A DNA stretch of 64,000 nt, from assembly GCA_009869945.1 (NCBI GenBank), contig WIXG01000152.1, positions 62,001 through 126,000 on the forward strand. The letters are read 5' to 3'. The notes under the pieces are model-generated. The model had not been told where the DNA came from, made no database searches, and worked only from the letters and a program-made list of their open reading frames with translations. Position 1 is the stretch's first letter. Every line of letters starts with the position of its first letter. Origin of the DNA: Mesaphorura yosii (lineage: Eukaryota; Arthropoda; Collembola; Poduromorpha; Tullbergiidae). This document shows positions 11,372-24,500 of the stretch, piece after piece. The position numbers and the translations under genes are program-made.

Positions 11372-13925
11372 ATGGAAGGATTACCAACATGGCTGCTCTT
11401 CCTTTTCGTCTCGGTAATTTTGATTGCTCTCTGCCTTACTTTATTGAACAACAGCAAGTCAGTCGATAAGAAGATGCAACTCTGTCCTTCGCTTCCGTCT
11501 CCAACTAAACTGCCTGTTATTGGGCATCTGCACCTTCTTGACGGGTAAGCTGTTCAGTTTTCACAATGAAAGATGAGAATCTAAAGTATTGCACCTTGAT
11601 TTAGGAATATTTTTGAAAAGCTGACACTTTTGTCGGAGAATTACGGGGAAATTTACTCTCTTCGACTTGGCTCAATTGATGCCGTTGTGGTCAACTCTTT
11701 TCGCCTGATGAAGCAGGTGCTGGTGGAGAAGGGCGCTGATTTTGGAGATCGGCCCAGCTTCCTGCGATATCATGTGCTCTTTGGAAACGACAAGGAGAAT
11801 TGTAAGCTCCACTTTGGTGGCATCTGCCCCAATCGCTTTCTATCCCGCATTCACTTCCTGACCAAATTCTGATTCATTGTGCCCATTTTACAACAGCACC
11901 ACTTTTGGCAATAAAAGTGCAGGAACGTAAATCTGAGCTTGAAATCGTGTAGACGACCACCAGTCGTGGTTTCCCAGCAATCGTAAAGTTTATACAGTCC
12001 AAGTCAATAATCCTTTGGAATCAAATTGCAGCGTAGCGGTAGACGACCACGAAAACGTTTCACAGCGACAAAGATTTTGATGTCATCTCACCTTAACCTT
12101 GATATTCAACTTGAAAATGCTATTCGAAGTGAAGTGGTCGTCCCAGTCTCCTAATTGAATGGAGAGTTTAGTCGTGCAGCATGTGCAGTCGGAACCTAAC
12201 GGTTATTGCTTGATTGCACAATTGTAAATATCGTACTTTTTGAACAATGACAGTCTCCGTCCAGATTGTAAAACTGTTATTGGACGCAATAACAACCCAT
12301 TGACGACATTTTGGCTGAGACCCATTTCTCGTTAAAAACTAACCCAAGCTGTTCTTATTGGTTAGGACAACTTGTAACTTAATTTCGCGTCAATAGTCAG
12401 TCAGGCTAAAAGCAGGCACAATCTCCATCTCTTTCCTGAATATGCTGAGCTTAGCTTCCTCTGCTCAAAAATAGAATTCAATTCTAACGGAATCAATCCA
12501 ACTTTCAGCTTTAGCGTTTTGTGACTGGTCTCAAGTCCAAAAGACCAGGCGAGCACTTGCGAGAAGATTCTGCCATTCAGCCGTTTTCGCCGACAAGGTT
12601 GAAGAGTCTCTGACAAGGACCGCATCATGGTTCATCGAAAGTCTCAAGACGGGTGCCAGAGCAAATGACAACAAATGCGACCATATTAAAATGACCCTTC
12701 ATAAGGCGTGCGCCAACATATTTTATGGGTACTTCTGCTCAGAATTCTTCGACGACAGAACTGACAAGGAGTTTGACGGCATGGTCAGAATGTTTGACGA
12801 AATATTTTGGGAAATAAATCAATCCCATCCCACAGACGTACTTCCGTGGCTGGCGCCGTTATGCAGATCGCATCTCAACCAAATCGCTGGAATGGGAAAA
12901 TCTATTCGAAAGTTTGTTATCGATAGAGTCATCGATCCTCATTTGTAAGTGAATTTATCTTATATTTCTAAAATTCTTCAAGGACTCAGATAGGCCATAA
13001 TTTTATGACATATGTAATTTGTTACAGGGCCACCCTGGATACTGACAACCCGAGAGATTTCGTGGACATCCTGCTAACTCATTTGCAAGACGAGGAACCA
13101 CAATCGAGGCTCACCATTGAACAAGTTCTTTTTGAGCTGGAAGACTTTTTAGGCGGCCATTCAGCTGTTGCTAATCTTCTGCTCAGGGCACTGGTCGAAA
13201 TAGCTTCAGTTCCCGGTTATTCTCAGAAAATGTGCCACAAAGTAAGTGGAAAGGCATGCAAAGGCTTAAATCCGTACAAGTTTATGATTAATTCCATTTT
13301 CATAAAGCTCTCGGAGGAGAAGAACGCTGATTTCATGAGAGCTGTTATATACGAGACATTACGCAAGACGTCATCACCGATCGTGCCACATGTGGCATCG
13401 GTAGATACACATATTGACGGTAAGAGCAATAGGGTAAAATTCCGCTTCCCCGGGGCTCAAAGAGGTTAGGGGTTAGAAGTTATCTGGTTGGGCCAAGGCA
13501 AATCGTTCCGGGCCCAGCCGTAGAGACTGTAATCCCGCCCATAAATAGACTTAAGCCGTTTAGGGAAGCTCTAACATCTTGTGTGCACAGGGTACCGAAT
13601 TACGAAAGGGACAATGGTATTATTCAACAGTTTCGACTTGAACACAAGTCCCAAGTACTGGAATCAGCCTGAGAAGTTCATGCCTGAGCGGTTTCTCTCG
13701 GAAACAGGAACCTTTCGAAAACCTGCTCACTTTTTACCATTTTCGACGGGAAAGCGTGCCTGTATGGGCTACCAGTTGGTGGAAAGAGCAACCGAAAGCC
13801 TAATCAGAGCAGTTATTGAGAATTTTGACATTATGTTCGAGGATAATCCCATCGTCCTAACTCACTCTTGTATTGCCCTACATCCTGACATAGACATACG
13901 GATTAAATTTATTCCGAGAACCTGA
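11372..13925 (+). CDS. spo: Cytochrome P450 CYP307 family (Spook/Spookier-type ecdysteroid enzyme)
   Basis: Halloween-class P450 expected to act in the early 'black box' steps of ecdysteroid synthesis, at the ER membrane. Exons: 11372-11544, 11605-11801, 12509-12944, 13028-13241, 13308-13419, 13591-13925 (488 aa). If the 66-nt segment 13242-13307 is retained, the product is 510 aa. Visible features are an N-terminal membrane anchor (LLFLFVSVILIALCLTLL), the proline hinge PSPTKLPVIGHL, and the family-diagnostic RYHVLFGNDKEN joined across intron 2 to SLAFCDWSQVQKTRR. The I-helix is ELEDFLGGHSAV, K-helix ETLR, then SSPIVPHVA, PERF, and heme loop FSTGKRACMG with the ligand Cys. The atypical I-helix without the usual acid-Thr pair fits CYP307 as I recall the family. 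The ATG chosen begins the membrane anchor just after an acceptor. Spook versus Spookier orthology cannot be decided here. Confidence 0.9.
11802..12508 (+). other. CYP307 intron 2 (707 bp)
   Basis: The longest intron of this gene, bounded by GTAAGC and TTTCAG. It interrupts the codon for the Ser in the family signature KENSLAFCDW. The split codon (T from 11801, CT from 12509-12510) rebuilds it exactly. No open frame on the plus strand, no repeat and no conserved element was recognised within it. Confidence 0.8.
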
Positions 13926-14135
13926 CCAACCCTTTTGAATCAATAGTCGTGTTGGGAATTTTGAAATTGTTGAAATTAAAAGGAGAGGTTGCGATGTTAG
14001 CACACTTTTGCCCATTTGTACATTTTGTATAAGACTGATGATATAGACGTGAAGGCGTACAGATTCTCATGTCAACGGATTCAATGCTCTGGGCAATGTA
14101 ACAATAGTTTTAAATAGTAGCGACTTGAGTTTGTT

Positions 14136-14141
14136 TTTATT
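14136..14141 (-). terminator. Poly(A) signal candidate of rtcb
   Basis: AATAAA on the minus strand, about 95 bp past the rtcb stop codon at 14236-14238. Confidence 0.5.
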
Positions 14142-14211
14142 TCATTAGTAACATTAGCAGTATTGAATATTAACATGAAAATACAAAATCTGAGATAGTG
14201 TACTTGTGTTA

Positions 14212-14217
14212 AATAAA
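14212..14217 (+). terminator. Distal poly(A) signal candidate of CYP307
   Basis: Canonical AATAAA, 287 bp past the CYP307 stop and 18 bp before the end of the opposing rtcb coding region. A weaker proximal ATTAAA sits at 13975-13980, so alternative 3' ends are possible. Confidence 0.45.
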
Positions 14218-14235
14218 CGATATCGCACGATGTTG

Positions 14236-16383
<2,148 letters not shown>

Positions 16384-17080
16384 TGTGTTAACATGATCTC
16401 TTACAGGTTTATGTACAGGAGGTTGCTAGTTTATTCCGAGAAAGATGTTATTAAGTAATCAACAGGTAAAGTGTCAAATTTTGACTGAGGTTAAACGACA
16501 AACGAAGAATTGAGTGAGCTCCAACTTTGCCGGCTTCAAACTCAAAGTTGAAATTGAGAGTTTCGTGCTCTAAAGTAACTCCATCTCTTCCAATGTTGTT
16601 CTCAACGCTAAGCTTTGCATTGCGGTAAGTTGCATAAGGAAATTATATGGCAAAATCCTTTCGTTCGGCTAGGATGGGCTTGCCTGTGAAACTCACGCAC
16701 TTTCAATACACTGCATTGAAGAGAGAATGTGTTCTCTAATATGATGACTAATCTGTCACAAATTCTAACATTTTCATAGCTCAGTAAAGTTTAACTGTAC
16801 AGCAATTCGAGTGGAACAACAGCAAAAATACTTCGCTGAAGTTAGTGAGTCTTTGTATACAGCGAGAGGTTCAGTTTATCGCATGTTCCATTAACTTCCA
16901 AATATGGTATAAAGTCTGAACTAAAGACTGGTTATCGGAGACATTCTTCATTAGCATTCATACCACTTCTATTGAGTTCGCAGTGAGTAATTAGAATTCA
17001 TTAATTATAGTTGGTACTTTCATACATAGTTGCTAAGTATCTGTATTTTGATTTTAAATAAGCTTTAAATGATAGCATAA
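16384..17080. promoter_or_regulatory. Shared head-to-head promoter region, rtcb / CapZ alpha
   Basis: 697 bp separate the two start codons on opposite strands, so both promoters and 5' UTRs must lie here unless upstream exons are spliced over longer distances. The sequence is AT-rich. I see no clear TATA box at a convincing distance from either gene and no supported open frame. Both neighbours are housekeeping genes, which fits a TATA-less bidirectional promoter; that is inference. Confidence 0.5.
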
Positions 17081-18724
17081 ATGGCGTCTGAAGGAGATGA
17101 ACCAATTTCCAACACCGAGAAGGTATGGAGTGAATTAACTTAATTTCAGTAAATAACTATGCATTTTGGTTGTTTGAATGAATCATTGAAGTCGAATTCA
17201 ATTTGTTGTTCTTGATTTCAGATTCGGATTGTTTCCGACTTTATCCTACATTCTCCACCGGGGGAGTTCAATGAAGTGTTCAATGGTAAGCTATACAGTA
17301 TTAACATCGTGATATCTAAATGGGAGGTGCTTCGTACTGACCTTGTAATCCTACGTTCTAGATGTTCGAACACTGCTGAACAACGATACTTTGCTGAAAG
17401 AAGGTGCTTCAAGGTAAGTTTCGAAGATCTATACAGAAATTGTTGTACCTTCTTAGATTTGGGTCATTTATTTACGCTTTTCTCTTGTAGTGCGTTTGCC
17501 CAATACAACAAAGACCAGTTGACTTTATGTCGAGTTGCTGGGAGTGATCACCAAGTGCTTATCACAGAGCATAATGATCTTGGGGCTGGGCGTTTCTATG
17601 ATCCAAGGACCAAGCAATCCTTCCGTTATGACCATTTAAAGAAAGAAGCTTCTGACTTCCAGGTAATAATTCACAACTCAACTACTTCCAATTACCGGTC
17701 ATTATTTACGTCCTGTTCCTTCTATTGCAAGGCACTTAGACACTCTAAATGAAAGTATAGAAACAAACCTAAAACTTTCCCGCTCAATATTGACTTCCTC
17801 TCAAAGATAGCCCATTGTCGATTAAGTTAGACTATACATAGACCAATTCCGTCATTTGCTTTGCAATTTTATCACAAGATTTTTAACATGACTTTGTTTT
17901 TGATTTAGCCATTGGACGCGGATAAGAAGAGCGAGCCATGGCGTGCTTCACTTGAAACGGAATTTGGAAACTATGTGTCCCAACATTATCCCCATGGCGG
18001 GTTCTCAGTCTTCTCCAAATCTGCAGGAAATGTAATCACACTTGTAGCATGCATTGAAGATCATCAATTCCAACCAAAAAATTTCTGGTACAACTTGCAA
18101 AGAAGCATTCCATGTGTATGTGTCCGTGGTCAACAATCAAAAAGTAAATCTTTGTTGTGTTTAGGAATGGTAGATGGAGATCGCAGTGGGCTGTGAGCTT
18201 TGACCCAAGTGCGACAGGGGAATTCGTTGAGTTGAAAGGAATTGTAAGAGTACAAGTCCATTACTACGAAGATGGGAATGTTCAGCTCGTTAGTTCAAAG
18301 GACATCAAACACAATATACAAATAGCGGTAAGCAGATTTAAGAGTTTACACTCTCCATACCATTGTGCAGTGACTATGGATTATAAGCAGCCTCTAGCTG
18401 TATGAATCTGAGGGAGTTTCTTTTCTGTACAGAACGAAGCAGAATTTGCTGGGGAATTTACAAAAACTGTTGAAACTGCCGAAAGTGATTACCACAACGC
18501 TCTGAGTAAGCCCGAAATAATAACTCATTTATTCACATTGCATGTGAGCGTCAATCATGTCTTAAATGTTATGAGTTTTTCTCGTACTTCCAGGTGAGAA
18601 TTATCAAACAATGTCAGACACCACGTTCAAAGCTTTGAGACGTCTTCTTCCAGTTACACGCACCAAAATTGATTGGAACAAGATCGTTTCCTACTCCATT
18701 GGCAAGGAGTTGCGTGCACAATAA
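17081..18724 (+). CDS. cpa: F-actin-capping protein subunit alpha
   Basis: Alpha subunit of the CapZ heterodimer, which blocks the barbed ends of actin filaments in the cytoplasm; its partner is the beta subunit. Exons: 17081-17122, 17222-17285, 17362-17413, 17491-17662, 17909-18087, 18165-18327, 18433-18505, 18594-18724. The sum is 876 nt (291 aa), close to the usual 286 or so, with all junctions in frame. The N-terminus reads [20 protein letters not shown]; then come [63 protein letters not shown] rebuilt across intron 5, [20 protein letters not shown], and the C-terminal [13 protein letters not shown] that corresponds to the actin-binding tentacle. The ATG is the first in frame and matches family starts. 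An AATAAA lies about 125 bp past the stop. Confidence 0.97.
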
Positions 18725-18846
18725 AGCGTGATGAGAATGTTTCCCATTTGCTGTTTAATTTGAAGATTAAGTTTATTGGTTAGGTAATTCTTATGTTAAT
18801 AATTGTCAAAGTTAACTTATGAATATTACATGCAATGAATTTTCGA

Positions 18847-18852
18847 AATAAA
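18847..18852 (+). terminator. Poly(A) signal of CapZ alpha
   Basis: AATAAA, 123 bp past the stop codon at 18722-18724, the first canonical hexamer downstream. Confidence 0.6.
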
Positions 18853-20166
18853 ATAATGATTACATGAGCTAAGAACCCGCTAATGGTGTACTTACGAGGC
18901 CAACAAGGAACTAATGAAACATTATAATTCCGAGCCGCATACCTTGTTGCTTGATACCACACAGTCTGAATTTCATTATAATCATCATAATAGGCATGAC
19001 CGGGTGTGAGAGCTGGTTTCATTGTTGAGTATGTATAACGAATGTTCTTTCAAGAAATTTGTGACGAATGCGTGTTCAAGTGGGAAAGATGCGGTACAGG
19101 CACGAAGAAATTTTAAAATTCTTGCAATTCCACTTCTTCGCAGGACGTACATCAATGTTGTGTATAATAACTCGTTTCATTGCTAAAATGTAAAGAATTC
19201 GTGCGTTAATGTAGTCAATCGAGACAGAGTGTGTTTCATAGTCGTCCGAACGGAAAGTACAAATTATGAACCTGGTTTCATGCCTGACTCTGATACACAT
19301 TCTGCTGCGGCAGAAAGACCGCAACGAGTTTGTTTCGGTTGTGCTTTATCAAATTGAAAAATTAAGCCAAACTGCTCTGAGGCCTGTGTTCGATTACAAG
19401 GTGAGTAGGAGCATAGGTCGAGACGTGGTCTCACAGAATTAAATCTTGTAATAACATATTTTCGAATAACCATAATTCTTATTGCCCTGCATCTTCCTTT
19501 CCTGTCCCGATGATATACTGTTTCTGTGGAAAATGTAGGACGGTACTCTTGAAAGTATCAGAAGAAGGAGGATATTGTTACGGTTTGAAGGTTTAAGCGA
19601 CTCATTACATCATAATATTACCCCGCAGTCGGCAACTCCGTTCCGCACACAAGAACACTACGGCGGAGCATATTTTACATATTTTGTAGAATGATTGCAG
19701 CCGAGTGGCAAGTAATCTCTGTGTTGGCTAAGAAAAAGGAAAGAAAAAATATTATTGTCGGTGGAAGGTGAGGAATTCCAAAAAGAACAAAAGAATTTAT
19801 CCACATGAGCACCGCATCAGCAGTGCGTAAATGCCCAGTCCGTCCTCTGTATAGTAAGTAAACTACAAGGCAGTTGTCATTATACCAGATTTTGTCTCCT
19901 TTTCCCGGCCGTCACAGCGTTCCATATTCGCATTGTCATTCGCGAACCAAAGCGAAGATTTCAACTTTAAAACACGTACAATAATAACATTGCATTAGTG
20001 AGAAAAGTACTACAGCTTTGCCATTATCGTACATGCATTATTCCTGCCTGTCTTTCGATAATGCTAAAACATTTATTAACAAAATTCAAGTTAACAATAA
20101 TAATGATAATAATATAATAACATGTCGTTTCCTTAAGTAAAGTCTCACTGCAGATTATTATTACAG
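18853..20166. other. Intergenic or intronic DNA, no gene seen
   Basis: AT-rich sequence with short frames on both strands, none longer than about 85 codons and none resembling a known family. It ends in the acceptor ATTATTACAG at 20157-20166 before the signal-peptide exon, so part of it is probably a 5' UTR intron of that gene. No source exon for that intron was identified. Confidence 0.45.
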
Positions 20167-20317
20167 GATCAAAAAGCCGCTGTCTCAACCTCCAAGATTA
20201 CTTCGCAGCTCAGCACAGCAGCAGACGATGGACTCAGAGAGTTTCCTTCAACGTGGAATGTGTAGGAATCTTGTACTCACTCTTTTACTCTTTTCTTCCC
20301 TTTCGGTTTCTTGTGAT
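20167..20317 (+). CDS. Signal-peptide exon of an unidentified secreted or membrane protein (partial gene)
   Basis: The acceptor TTATTACAG (ending 20166) is followed by 61 bp of leader, then ATG at 20228 and 30 codons up to a strong donor GAT|GTAAGG after 20317. The peptide is MDSESFLQRGMCRNL followed by the hydrophobic core VLTLLLFSSLSVSC and Asp. It has a short polar start, a basic residue, a leucine-rich core and small residues before a probable cleavage site, a textbook signal peptide. The exon ends in phase 0. The frame also reads through the donor for another 57 codons to a stop at 20491, so an unspliced 87-residue product cannot be excluded. The next exon is not certain: the frame after the acceptor at 21336 is a candidate. 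It does not match the phase of the 62152 exon. Confidence 0.5.
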
Positions 20318-21336
20318 GTAAGGTGGGAGGGCTGGACGGTGAGATTATCCAGCCAGCCACTGGGTGCTAATGACTCAAGAATGATCATGATTTGGGCTGA
20401 CAAAGGAAACCTGAAACAAATGCTCCACAGTGTCTCCGCACTCAACCACATCTCGGCTTATAACTTCGCCGCAATGTGTCTTGGCTTGTAATTTCTAAAA
20501 TCAAGGGAATTTAAATTGCACTTAAACGCAAATGCCATAATTCTTGCAGTCATCATATTTTTTGTCGTCGCGGATGTAAACACGAATAATGTCATGAAAT
20601 TCCAACTCTTGCGCTAAATGCTACATGTTGTGGTTGTATGAAACGCTGCAACATGAATCGCATGCCATTTGATGCTGTGCTGTGTGATTACGCGCTGATC
20701 TTGCCTTGTCTTCTTGTCACGATCATTGCCAGCTTACGGCGTCAGCCAAACAAAGCGGAGCTCGCGATGAATCACGTCTCAAATATGTTTCTCGTGTGCC
20801 ATAGCGAACTCGAAGAATGCACGGTGGCAAGCGGCAAAATAAAGTTCTGTCTAATTTAATAAAATACAAAATTGCGTTTGTGGAAATGGAAGATGAATTC
20901 ATGTTTCGGGGCAGATGCGGTATGGTATGGTGACAAAAATCAGGAAAGTATTAATTTACCAGGTTTCGTGCCGGGAAGGATATTCGGAATTACGTGTCAT
21001 AATATTACATATTGTGCACTTGTTCCGTGTTAATGCCAGACGCCTGATGCTGAATTCATAATCCGTAACTAAGATTCGGATAGGTTTCATCTTTTCCACG
21101 GCTGTGCGTGGTGCAACGATGCGAAGGGTGTGGATGCGGGGACCTTCATGTCAAAATAAAAGCGCTCGTGCTTGGGTCAAACAAATGGGCCAGTTCACGA
21201 AATGAACAGAGAGCAGACGACCAACGCGAAGGACGACGGCTGCGGGAACAAATATAAATAATCATAAATAAAATATGATTCCAAAAGTGTACACAAAATG
21301 TAAGCGAGTCTATTCATTCATTCTTCTGATTTGTAG

Positions 21337-21516
21337 GGTGAAAATATTTCAAATCATCATCTTGACAGGATCTCTCCTCTTATTTGGTTCCGTTCTTTTG
21401 TTACGAATCATTCAAGTAATTGGAAAGCGTCGGTCTCGCCAGCCGACGTACACGAGAGGAAGTCTTATTCAATTGAACTAAACTGTACTAAATACTTCAT
21501 GCATAGGGCTCAATAA
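21337..21516 (+). CDS. Possible terminal exon with two competing open frames
   Basis: The acceptor TTCTGATTTGTAG ends at 21336. Read in phase 0, which would fit the donor at 20317, the exon is open for 59 codons to TAA at 21514-21516; it starts GENISNHHLD and has an N-glycosylation sequon NHS. Read in the other frame, it gives a hydrophobic helix (IIILTGSLLLFGSVLLL) followed by a basic tail with GKRRSRQ and stops at 21481, like a single-pass receptor end. Both cannot be the main product. Neither reading is recognised as a family, and only transcript data can say whether this is an exon at all. Confidence 0.2.
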   Translation, partial: GENISNHHLDRISPLIWFRSFVTNHSSNWKASVSPADVHERKSYSIELNCTKYFMHRAQ

Positions 21517-24500
21517 GTTTCGTTGATGGAAGGCACAAGATACCGACAAGCGCAAGCCAGGCTCTGAATCACGAGTAACGTAAATGCATTAAGGTCTTCT
21601 ATTTTCGACATTTGATTTGGCAAATAGGCCCGATAAGATAATCCTGCCATAAATGCGAAATGTGATAAGAATATTGGGTTGCATGGGGCACACGCGAGGA
21701 GACGTTTACAGATTTTCAATATTTATTTATGAGATTTGCTGGTGTCGTCGTCGTCTGCCGTAAATCCAATAATTAATATTCTTAGCACATTCTCCATCCA
21801 AGTAATCGAGAATCCCATCATTTTGGGCGCTTCATGTTATTAGATTAGCAATGCTGATGATTTGTATTGATTAAAGGATTTAGTCGACTGCTGTCTAATG
21901 GTCTGATGCTCGAGTCTTTGCATGCGACGCGCTGTTTGCAGAATCCAATATCGCATGCACACACCAAACTTAATCAAATAAAATTAGTTTTACAACTGTA
22001 ATGTAATTGCGCTACATAAACACAAGCACTTGCGTATTGCATGAACTCGTAAAATCTGCAGTTGAGCACGCACGGAGCTCGTCGACGACTCAAGTCTTTC
22101 GAATTATGCTAAAAGGATTCTTGTTTCATGATTTGTGTTTGTATGCATGTAAGTGGAAGGGATATTAAGATGATAAAATCTCCAAATGCCTATTTACATC
22201 CGTCAACAATCAACACAATGACACCAGCACATGCAACCGAGATAAGAAGCATCGCGATCAAGACGGAAGAGGACGGCGAGAAGGCGAGATCAGCATAGAA
22301 ATAGAAATCACTTAAAATTCGACAATAACTCAGCACAGCAAAGCAAAGAGAAGATTTACATTTATTAAGACGATCCGTCCATATTTGTAATTCGGTAGTG
22401 TTTGTTATGTAATCGTATTTTTGTCATTCTTGTACACGTTATCGCATTGTGCACGGTGCAATACGAAAAATCTCACGCGGTGCATGTGGATTAGAGTGGA
22501 TCAGTACCGCATTTAACGTTTAGTAATGTTCCGCCTGATTTGTGGTGCAGGGAACACCAACGCGAGAAGTCAATTGTCATAATGTTTTCTCAAATCAAAA
22601 CAAACACAATCCGCCAAGCAGGACTGCAGTGCCAAGACGCACGGCATTAAGAGATTATTATTTGTCTATGCGTGAGACTTTTGAAGTCTTGTGGCGTGTT
22701 TTGATGCACGCACGCATAAAATGTTCGGAAAATGTTTGCCCTCGGCTGACACTCAGAAACTGTTGTTTTGATAGATTAAGTTTATGCCAGCAAATTCACT
22801 TCGGGCTCATCAAAGAGTCTTAATAAATAGTCGGAATAAATGCGAAATGTTTTCAGGACATCGCACCGTACTTAATAAGTGTCGAGGAGAGCTGCAGGAT
22901 TGTCATGCAGCCACAGCATGTTGAAATTAAATTGTGCTAAAATATGCAACAGTCAGACACCGTGAGGCAGACGCAGACAAGACGCGGACCGTACCAAATG
23001 GAAATAGCCTCCGAGGAATTTCTCTGCTTGTACCCCTAATTGAGTTATTCGACGTGGATGAAATGCCTGACCCCAATAACATTCTTAAACACTATAATTA
23101 GTATTAATTCAATGTTCAAACCGTCCGAGCTGCGACGGCGGCGGCGTTGGGCAGTAGTTACACAAAAAGACCGTTTCGATTTCATTGGAAATCATACAGC
23201 AACAAGGCACTGAAGAAATCTGACAAGCGTGATGAATGAATCAAGTAGTAAATAGACAATCAAGACCCGCATACGCAATTGGGCTTCAGACAGTCCTTGA
23301 TTGTACGCACAAGGAATCAAATTTGCAAATCGCATCGTGAAACCGTGGTGCTTAATTTCACAGACAATAAAGTGATGTGTGCCATTGCCGAGCGCATTGT
23401 GATTTCATTTAGAATTTCGACACAGCACGCGTTTGTATTTTTATGCAGTTGTAATTAAATTTCTTCTCAAATGAGATGTAACCGCAAGATACAGAGACAA
23501 AATGTCAGAGGATGTTTATCTGGTCTCATTACTTCATGGTAGCATTAAAATTCGATTGATTTGTTGATAATTCTGGAATTGAAATGTGAGGGAATGCACT
23601 TTTGGTCACGACTCTGATTGTGGCAGAGGTGACTGCAGAAACGGAAAGTAGTTAAAGATCAAACCCAGTAACTTGGAAGCGAGCAGGCAGCAAGTATGAA
23701 TAATTTGCACTGCAGTCCGCGACGTTCTCGATGGGCATAAATCCTTGTTAATTAGGAAGGAGCAAATCGTGAAATCATGCCACATTCCAAATACAGAAGT
23801 GGTCAAGCTGATGTGAGACAATCGGCACAGACCAAGCACGTAATTTACTTTATTTATTGCTAATTCAATTGAACTTAATTCCGACGCGAGAATAATGGCC
23901 AATAAATAATTATTTAGAGGACAGAAAGCATATACGAAGTCTCATTAAGGCCAAAGCCAAGAGAATGGCTTCATCATCAAGCCAAAGCAAAAGCAATTCA
24001 ACATTAACAACGCACGCAGTGCAAGTGAGGCAAACTGTATGCGCGAAATGGGTAGCAGTAACATACGGTGATAACTCTTGCTCAATTTAGCAATTCATGT
24101 AAAGACGCTGAGAGAAGCGTCAAAGCAGCAGCAGCTTGAGTGCGAACAAATTGAATTTCAAGAATTTAGACAAAGACGTCTCGGAAGTGCTTGACTCAAG
24201 AAATGCTGGCAAATGGAGTAGAACTCTTGCCATTTAATACATTCTTGAAAACATCGGGTGAAGTCGAGACTGTTTCACAACGTGTCTACGATCGATGCGA
24301 TTTTTTGTGTGCTTATTTGCACACTCATTCCCATTCTCGGAATCACATAAAACGACTTTTAATTTTTAATCTGTCAAATTTGAAGGCAGTATGAGGCCCG
24401 AGATGAATGATGTGCACTGGAAGAAGAACCAACAATTCCGCCTGCGCGTACCTTCCTCGCTCTCAAACTGCAAATCTTATTATCCTTTCTTGCTTCGCGA

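Larger units (their letters stand above)
13926..14235. other. Convergent 3' UTR spacer between CYP307 and rtcb
   Basis: 310 bp between the two stop codons. Plus-strand poly(A) candidates are ATTAAA at 13975-13980 and AATAAA at 14212-14217. The rtcb signal on the minus strand is TTTATT at 14136-14141. If the distal plus signal is used, the two transcripts overlap in antisense over roughly 80 bp or more. Confidence 0.6.
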
